From Amyelois transitella (lineage: Eukaryota; Arthropoda; Insecta; Lepidoptera; Pyralidae), in contig NC_083513.1 in assembly GCF_032362555.1 (NCBI RefSeq), positions 5,704,001 through 5,768,000 on the forward strand: 64,000 nt of DNA, written 5' to 3'. Shown in pieces: positions 59,001-64,000 of the stretch; positions within the stretch are counted from its first letter, which is position 1; every line of letters begins with the position of its first letter. The position numbers and the translations under genes were made by a program. The notes beneath the pieces were generated by a model that was not told where the DNA came from, did no database searches, and was given only the letters and a program-made list of their open reading frames with translations.

Positions 59001-62000
59001 ATGCAGTCCAGCACATTGACCATTTCCTCTTCATCCCGGTAACAGAAGTCAATAGGTTTTAATGGTTTCTCCTCTTTGATTAACTCGGCAATGTGTAGCG
59101 GATCAGGCGATGGAGTCTCTAAACTTAGCAGGAGGTTGAATAAGCAGCTAGATTGCACCTGAAAATGATACAGTTGCCTTAAAAATATTTATAACAAACT
59201 AGTTCTACAATAAGCAACCTATTATTTTTTAAAGCCATAGCATAGCATTATTTATATAGCCTTACTGATACAAAAAATATTTAAAATTTAATTGTTTTAT
59301 CATAGTGTCGACCACGTCCTCCGAAATTTGAATCCTTTTTGTAGAGCTACTCCGAATCTATCATGGTCGTTGCTAACTGGTGCGTTTGGTTAGAGTATAT
59401 TTGTAGAAGCATGCAGCAATCTCTAATTTAATACGTCTGAGATGTTACCTTGCTAGCGTCGCCATAGGTGGACTCCTCGTCTGTATCCAATATGGCGGAC
59501 ACGGAGCCGAACATCTGCAGTATGAACGGCTTTCTGTTCAGCAGGTAGAATTGTTTCACCGCGTACTCTATCGTGGTTGTAACCAACTTGTTCGTTTGGA
59601 AGTTCGAGTATATTTGGAGGAGGGTCGGCATTATCAGAAGATAGCTGTGGATTAAGGAGAGCAATAATTAAATAAAGACTGAAAAGATTATATACCAAAA
59701 ATTCAGAGGCTTTATGTAATATCTAAGAAACGTTAGCCGCAGGTATTTATGACTGAATCACACGTATTACATAAAGTCATATTCAGCCTATTAGGTAGGT
59801 ATAACATGCTATCTTACTAAACAATGTCCCTTGTTCCACATATAGTCTTTTGGTCAATACAATCGTCTTCTTTGTCTAAAACCCGCTACTTCTATTCCCG
59901 AAACTTTATCATATGATTTTCTTCCGTTCTCTTAATAACGATATGAATACTACACATAATAATTGTACTTACCCATTTGTAGAGAAAATGCTCTTGAAAT
60001 TGAAAGCCGCGTTAACATATGTGGCTATCACATATCTCAGTATCAAAGAGTCCTCACTATGTAACATCAGTGCGCCGTTCAAAACGTTTAGAAACAGATG
60101 GATGTCTCGCGAAGACGTGAAGTTTCCCGCCATTGCTTCGAACATGCGGGCTATTAGGCGAACCCACCTGAAACAAACAATTTTATCTTTAATACATTGT
60201 ACGTACCTTTAATTATTGCATCAATTTGAGCCTGTTTGTTTTTATAAATGACAAAACGTTCGCCATATCCGGTGAATGGCGGGGCGTGCACTAACTAAAA
60301 TTTTACGAAGTGGTAATGCAAAGAAACATACGAAGAAATTATCACATTATAACTTTAACTAAACGCACACACACAAGTAATAAAGCGGTTTGATTGTCCA
60401 CGTCGTACTTTTGGCAGTGAATACACCTTCAGTCTTTTATATCACGTCCTATTGTCACAAGATCACGGTGTTTAAGTCCAAAACCATTTAACACGCTCCG
60501 AATAAACATTGAATGCAGTTTTAATACGCTTATGGGAATATACTTTGGACTTACATGAACTTGTGCAATACATCTAGCCCCAAAAGTGTGGTGCCAAGTG
60601 GCCCTCCGCTATACAGCGCTAGATCTGCCTCAAGCGCTTTACGAGGAAACGAAGGCAGCTTCATCAGCTCATCGTGGAGAAACACTACACGTTGTACGAC
60701 CTAAAAGACAAAGAAGAAATGAACTAGTGACACGCAGTAATTTAATAGTTACTGGTTAATAATGTATGAGAGAAACATACTTAGTGACGTTTTTAAAAAT
60801 ATAAAGTATTTTCCGAATCGAAGACGGTATAGCATAGCTGAATGAAATAAAGGTATTTAATGCAAAACAAATTTAAAGAAGATGTTCTTGCTAACCAGTA
60901 CAGACTTTAGTAATAAAAAAAAAATCAAACAAAACATTCATACCATATCAACGTTTTTGAGAATAGCCCACGTGAGCAGAACCTTCCCGATCTCGACGAA
61001 CTTTTGCAGTAATTCTTGTTGTTGCAACTTGTGGAAGGCTTCTTCTGGCTCCATGTGAACCAACACTAACTGCGGGTACTGGGAGCGTTTGAAGAAGTAG
61101 TGGTCGCGCACGTAGCTTTGCGGGTTGTGAATTTGACCTGAGAATTGGTTTCATACACGCTTTTAGTAGGCTTGCTTGGACTGTACAGAGTAGTTTATCT
61201 ATTTCATATTGCCATTTCACGACAAAATGCCTTTTATCTAAATAGGAGTCAGTATGACGCACGAAATAGACAATAGCTTGTGGGAAAAAAGGGCCTTAGC
61301 GGCAATGAAATTCAAGATAGCTTCAAGCTTTTCCATAGATTTTTATACACCGTACTAAACATAATGACATTTTAACCAGAGCGTGAAATAAAAAGAAGAG
61401 AGAATTTTAGTGTCGTGCGTGTTGTAATGATAAATTATTAGGACTTACGTGTTTTAAAATCAACCAAGAAATACTCCCGATGCAAATCTTCAGGTATGCT
61501 GAAGAAGTCTAGAGATTCCTTCAAAATTTGTGAAAACACCGTATCTTCTTGTACCGGGAACTGGGACGGTAAACTGGTTTCATTATCAGCTGGAAAAATA
61601 CATGGATTGGTTTAGCAGTGTCGTTCAAACAAAGATTTTATAATACTTCATGATTGAGAATGTATGGAAAGAAAAATGAACTTAGAGAATCTTAGTCTAG
61701 AAATAAATAACCAAGCTAATCTTTTCCAACCAACTTACAAGGACCATGAACGATAATTTTCTTAGCAGCAGGAACGTTGGCTGTGAGTAAAATAGACGCG
61801 TCGCATTGCTCTTTTCGTAGGATCTGCTTGAGGTCTTTGAACATGATGCCGTGTACGCTATGCACCACCTAAAAATAATATCAAATTAGCATAGATTGCA
61901 AAGAAAATGGTAACTTTTGAGTAAACTTAAGTTTCCGTAAGAACCTCAATTTAAAAAAAAAAATAATAGAACTCACCATCCATAGTATAGAGAGTGCAGC

Positions 62001-64000
62001 ACCGACCAACCTCTGGCCGTCCTCGTGCGGGGATCTGACATAAAACATGACGTATCCTATGATGTAGTTGTACAAAGCGAACGCGGCTTGTTGCGGCAAT
62101 CGTGGTATGAAGCGAATTAAATGCCGTAACAGTTTGAACATCTCGTCTTGGTGGTCTCGAGTGAGGCGCTCGAGTACATGGCGGAGAAACAGGGCGGAGT
62201 CTTCTACGAGACAGCCCCATATAACCTAAAGAAGAAATTCTTTATAATTAACCTGCAAGAGTTATCGTTTGGTGATTGATTAACTTACTTAATGGGCGAA
62301 GTGTTTTATAAGATATGTAAATCGATAAATAACATACATACATACATACATATCATCACGTCTATATCCCTTACGGGGTAGACAGAGCCAACAGTCTTGA
62401 AAAGACTGAAAGGCCACGTTCAGCTATTTGGCTTAATGATAGAATTGAGATTCAATTAGTGACAGGTTGCTAGCCTGTCGCCTAAAAAAGAATCCTAAGT
62501 TTGTAAGCCTATCCCTTAGTCGCCTTTTACGACATCCATGGGAAAGAGATGGAGTGGTCCTATTCTTTTTTGTATTGGTGCCGGGAACCACACGGCGATA
62601 AATAATCAAATGCGAAATCGAATAACATAGTGACCAGGCCATATTATATCATCTTTTAGGCTAAATGCAATTCATTGGGAAATGCGGCGTGGAAACTGAT
62701 AGATATTATTACAAATGAAGGAATGAATATTAACCTGATAAGCCACTTCATAGACGGAACATCCATCTTGTGAGACAGCGGCGTCGTCTAACAAAGCGAC
62801 AATTTCCGCGACCGCGGAACACAGAGTAGACGGAAACAGAGCCGAAGCCACTTGCGTGTGGTGAGAGCCCCGCACTCCTTCTACTAACTCTTCATCGGCC
62901 GGTGCTACAATAGAAAGATAATTAACTTATTTCAATTTAGTTTAGGGAAGGTTGAATTATATTAATAAATAAGAAAATAATAACTAGAAACAGAGCAAAA
63001 TTATGAGGTTGTCCTCTCAAATAGTCCCTATAGGTACCTAAAAAGTGCAGATTTTGTAAATACTACATGTCGTTTTTATACGTGACAGGACCACCACGCT
63101 CTGATTATTATATTTTTTCTTGAAAAACTCTCTATACATAATCATCATCATTTATACCCCGTAACGTTCTTACATCCCAGACAATATTGGATTCAAATGG
63201 ACTAATCTTACGTTCAATATGATCATCAGCCGCATGGTCGAGTGCTGGTTCGCGCGCGGCCTGCCGTGTGAGAGGGATGGTGGTAATGAGGAAGCTCTCT
63301 CTTTCCGCCCGTTTCTTGTCGTTGCGTTGCTGTAATGCGCGCTTTATAGCTTCCGTCTGCTGTTTCTTGCGAGTTTTTGTCGCTGTTACTAGTGAACGCT
63401 GAAAGAGATTATTAATTGTTATACAAAGCTTGAAAGTAACATATTCGAAGTATTTGCGCACAATAACAATTATAATATTACCAAAAGTAATATTAAAAAA
63501 TTCTTTGCGGTGCCCGCAAATACTTACATGCCTCTCTTGATTCAGAGTCATCTCCATGTCTTTATCTTTAACCTGAAAGAAAACGAGTTGAAACCAGTTC
63601 AGACAGTGTTTGGGGATTGTTGTTAAATGTTAAACCAATGTTAGTTAAACTTCGTTTAATAATGTTATTTAAGTGCATTTTCTACAACATGCATATGTTC
63701 CTACATATGCATGTTGTAGAAAATGCACTAAAATTAGTAAAAGAGGTAGATTAAGACACAGGACAGCTCGGTGACGATACAAGTGTTCGGTTACACTTTG
63801 TATTTGTGAACACTGTGCCATTTACTAACTTAAAATACATTATTAAAAAGTGTTAATATTATTTCAGTATTTTTTTTTAATATGCAGCAGTATTACTTAA
63901 TGCTGTAGATTTCAAATTATTGGAATCGTTTTATGTAGCTGAATATTGAACTAACCTGCGGGCTCCAAGGTGGGTCAACGACCGCCAGCGACTCGATGCC
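46351..64000 (-). CDS. unc80: UNC80, NALCN channel complex subunit (C-terminal part)
   Basis: Large scaffold that couples UNC79 to the NALCN sodium-leak channel and sets neuronal resting excitability. Exons (minus): 64000-63956 (partial), 63572-63528, 63398-63212, 62904-62735, 62225-61977, 61868-61739, 61589-61449, 61137-60944, 60700-60555, 60167-59973, 59644-59449, 59158-58940, 58647-58502, 57912-57750, 57352-57191, 56873-56670, 56310-56194, 52956-52822, 52325-52202, 51926-51714, 51400-51216, 50866-50701, 50286-50122, 49562-49449, 49079-48966, 48641-48490, 47881-47721, 47380-47256, 46469-46351. Summed, they stay in frame for 1493 residues plus stop. Blocks such as FKDLKQILRKEQCD, TANVPAAKKIIVHG, EKPLKPIDFCYRDEE and RLAEIAHSLLK align with human UNC80 by memory. 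The last 250 residues are low-complexity S/P. The N-terminal half lies beyond 64000. Three introns are GC-AG. Confidence 0.93.
47716..47720 (-). other. GC splice donor, third of three in unc80
   Basis: After TACAG the minus strand reads GCGAGC. Joining here to 47380 keeps the frame and leads on to the last two exons (RESYSLQASMT, then ASLSCESGTSS to DEDTLL stop). Reading through instead ends at YRRALPVLQNDQ. The non-consensus GCGAG makes this the weakest of the three. Confidence 0.55.
48197..48372 (+). repeat. Repeat family D
   Basis: Runs from ATCACGTCTTTTCCCAGAGG through TACATCTTTCCACTTGCCAC and TTCATAACTCTCTTCATGCA to CTCTTGACCTGACCCTTTG. I know this block order as a high-copy repeat of moth genomes but cannot name the family. 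It is intronic in unc80; a diverged copy is at 39040. Confidence 0.6.
50117..50121 (-). other. GC splice donor, second of three in unc80
   Basis: CAGAGAG followed by GCAAGC on the minus strand. No GT lies between here and the in-frame stop at 50096, and joining to 49562 keeps phase (AQR-ESLSSSS). AG|GCAAG is the classical GC-AG donor context. Confidence 0.8.
50400..50450 (-). repeat. SINE family A fragment
   Basis: TCTCTTAGTCGCCTTTTACA and ATCCATGGGAA from the SINE A middle, in an unc80 intron. Confidence 0.5.
52197..52201 (-). other. GC splice donor, first of three in unc80
   Basis: GGAAGAAAAG followed by GCAAGAC. Joining to 51926 yields VGSGRK-DVPPLRQSD, colinear with the human VGSGSK motif region, with the split codon completed correctly. 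Confidence 0.85.
52434..52627 (+). repeat. RTE-like tail, best-preserved copy
   Basis: From GGCCGCCCGCGACTTCGTCC through AAAAAGTAGCCTATGTGTTA and AATCGGTTCAGTAGTTTTTG to CTTTCGCCTTTATAATAGTA. This is a familiar lepidopteran RTE-type 3' end. It is intronic in unc80 and antisense to it. Confidence 0.75.
52650..52715 (-). repeat. Repeat family D fragment, inverted
   Basis: AGTCTCTGCCTACCCTTCC followed by GAAAGAGGCGTGATTTTATG and a TGTATGTAGG tail, the reverse complement of the left end of family D. Confidence 0.5.
53194..55785 (+). CDS. LINE endonuclease (partial) and reverse transcriptase
   Basis: An 863-codon frame beginning at GTG; this is not a natural start because the element is 5' truncated. 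Residues 1-150 are the C-terminal half of an APE-type endonuclease, about 380-640 the reverse transcriptase, and 660-863 the C-terminal domain with a cysteine/histidine region (YCSPIWNPSCEIHVNRIERIQ). The closest type is Jockey/CR1-like; the clade cannot be fixed by eye. Confidence 0.85.
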   Translation: MSIELRLGNSVRHFCISTVYLPSPVVFDQLKRVTANITNVLQHKIPQNSLLLMAGDFNFPKFTWNKDPNTNSFLPFGNNSSEEDLFVDTLTFNNLHQLNPVTNISKDRSLDLIFSNELDVFQVTEHPVPLVPIDSHHPTLCIKMKSSLHKRVAFNRTPFLNFFKANYPSIKDELNKIVWFEHLKPHDSVDDLVDKFYELIMPIIHAHTPIGTTKDKKFPCWFSRSLIKTLKEKAKFHKRFKKYGNPRDQFTYKLLRTRCDKMIDDCLTKFKSQAKTDIKNDPKYFWTYIKSLRSNSVNIPDEMYLENQKAQGGQQISDLFSDFFNSNYIRNSSTTYTVSSSNNAHASLGACYVTKVEILRALESTDTKKGPGPDAIPPMFFKICASQLVEPLYIIFNKSLTAGVFPLKWKTAHITPVHKKGDLTNIINFRPISILSFLGLLFESLVQKHLYFHFKSLFNIHQHGFLPGRSTVSNLLGYVDDITAALENNYEVHAVYTDYSRAFDVVDHNLLLQKLAHAGICGSLLRWCESYLRNRSQLVVVRGFKSQPKSVPSGVPQGSHLGPLFFLIFVNDLCSNIDTEHRMFADDLKLYRVIKSEEDVTMLQDDLNKLSQWTLDNKMLLNPSKCYLIKFTRKRNSPNTPYTINGSDLQEVENIRDLGVMLDQKLDFRDHIDCVVRRASKLAGFVIRQTKVFNAPEIPKLLFNCYVRNILEYCSPIWNPSCEIHVNRIERIQKRFLYHLTFSKNLCNQLPSYQLRLEHFKLISLQQRRLAADMLLLHKIVTGKIDNSDLLNRLAFSIPRSSSRLHNRVVFHLPHCRTNYRQNSSLIRMCTQYNSICHELDIFNVSTNFIKKVLLSTQTNESW
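55989..56045 (+). repeat. Poly-A tail of the LINE
   Basis: An almost pure A run of more than 50 bases after CCAAATAAA, marking the 3' end of the retrotransposed copy. No clear target duplication was found on either side. Confidence 0.85.
57450..57673 (-). repeat. Full SINE family B with 13-bp target duplication
   Basis: ACAGAAGTACTAC occurs at 57437-57449 and 57674-57686, exactly flanking the element. Read on the minus strand it starts with a tRNA-derived head: an A box (TGGTCGAATCGG) and a B box (GTTCGAATCCCACC). The body follows, to AAAGCCGGGAGGAAGAAG. It lies in an unc80 intron. Confidence 0.88.
57978..58237 (+). repeat. Full SINE family A with 9-bp target duplication
   Basis: Runs from GTGTGGTTCCCGGCACC to an ATATGTATG tail. 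TAAGAAATA flanks it on both sides (57969-57977 and 58238-58246). This shows the family moves by target-primed retroposition. It is in an unc80 intron, antisense to the gene. Confidence 0.85.
62333..62595 (-). repeat. Full SINE family A with 10-bp target duplication
   Basis: CGATAAATAA lies at 62323-62332 and 62596-62605, flanking the element. The tail is CATACATACATACA on the left; the head CGGGAACCACACGG is on the right. It is in an unc80 intron, in the same direction as the gene. Confidence 0.85.
63672..63729. repeat. Perfect hairpin, 26-bp arms
   Basis: AGTGCATTTTCTACAACATG at the left start and its reverse complement at the right end; arms 63672-63697 and 63704-63729 match exactly around the loop TTCCTA. 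It is in an unc80 intron. Confidence 0.92.

Noticed and set aside
62433-62642. 69-codon frame similar to one at 19181-19381
   Set aside because: Both are chance frames inside SINE family A copies; the likeness comes from the repeat.

Overview
The window is nuclear DNA of an insect, almost certainly a moth or butterfly (Lepidoptera). The signs are AT-rich introns full of short TACCTA/GTAGGTA runs, repeat families typical of lepidopteran genomes (tRNA-headed SINEs, RTE-like tails, a 5'-truncated LINE, a Ty3-type LTR element with a Trp primer site), and intron-split housekeeping and neuronal genes. There are no bacterial-type operons, no CRISPR array and no rRNA.

Layout from left to right. 1018-14484 (+): mitochondrial glutamate dehydrogenase in nine coding exons, complete. 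15640-17376 (+): a p24/TMED7-like cargo receptor in four exons. 17651-18524 (-): YIPF5, convergent with the p24 gene. 19774-25893 (-): an LTR retrotransposon of the Ty3/mdg4 order, CsRn1-like, with two apparently identical 930-bp LTRs, lying in an older interspersed repeat. 26994-29605 (-): a 302-residue alpha/beta-hydrolase of the kraken/SERHL kind in six exons. 30500-30626: a decayed THAP zinc-finger fragment. 32938-42765 (-): a ten-exon gene for a 738-residue single-pass membrane protein with 24 Y-x-x-(V/I/L/M) motifs, laid out like vertebrate LAT/PAG/LAX transmembrane adaptors. 43240-43830 (-): a LINE fragment. 44372-46060 (+): the nucleoporin NDC1, with its whole coding region in one exon. 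46351-64000 (-): the C-terminal 1493 residues of UNC80 in 29 exons, running off the right edge; one intron carries an antisense 5'-truncated LINE (53160-56045).

The host genes share no pathway. GDH is mitochondrial; the p24 protein and YIPF5 both act between ER and Golgi; NDC1 anchors nuclear pores; UNC80 is part of the NALCN sodium-leak channel complex. The least familiar gene is the tyrosine-motif adaptor, and it is the best candidate for something undescribed. Two further patterns stand out: three GC-AG introns in unc80, each supported by reading-frame continuity, and at least six near-perfect short hairpins (15-26 bp arms, 4-10 nt loops) scattered through non-coding DNA.

Exon limits were read by eye from splice signals, reading phase and remembered protein families. 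No alignment or transcript data were available.
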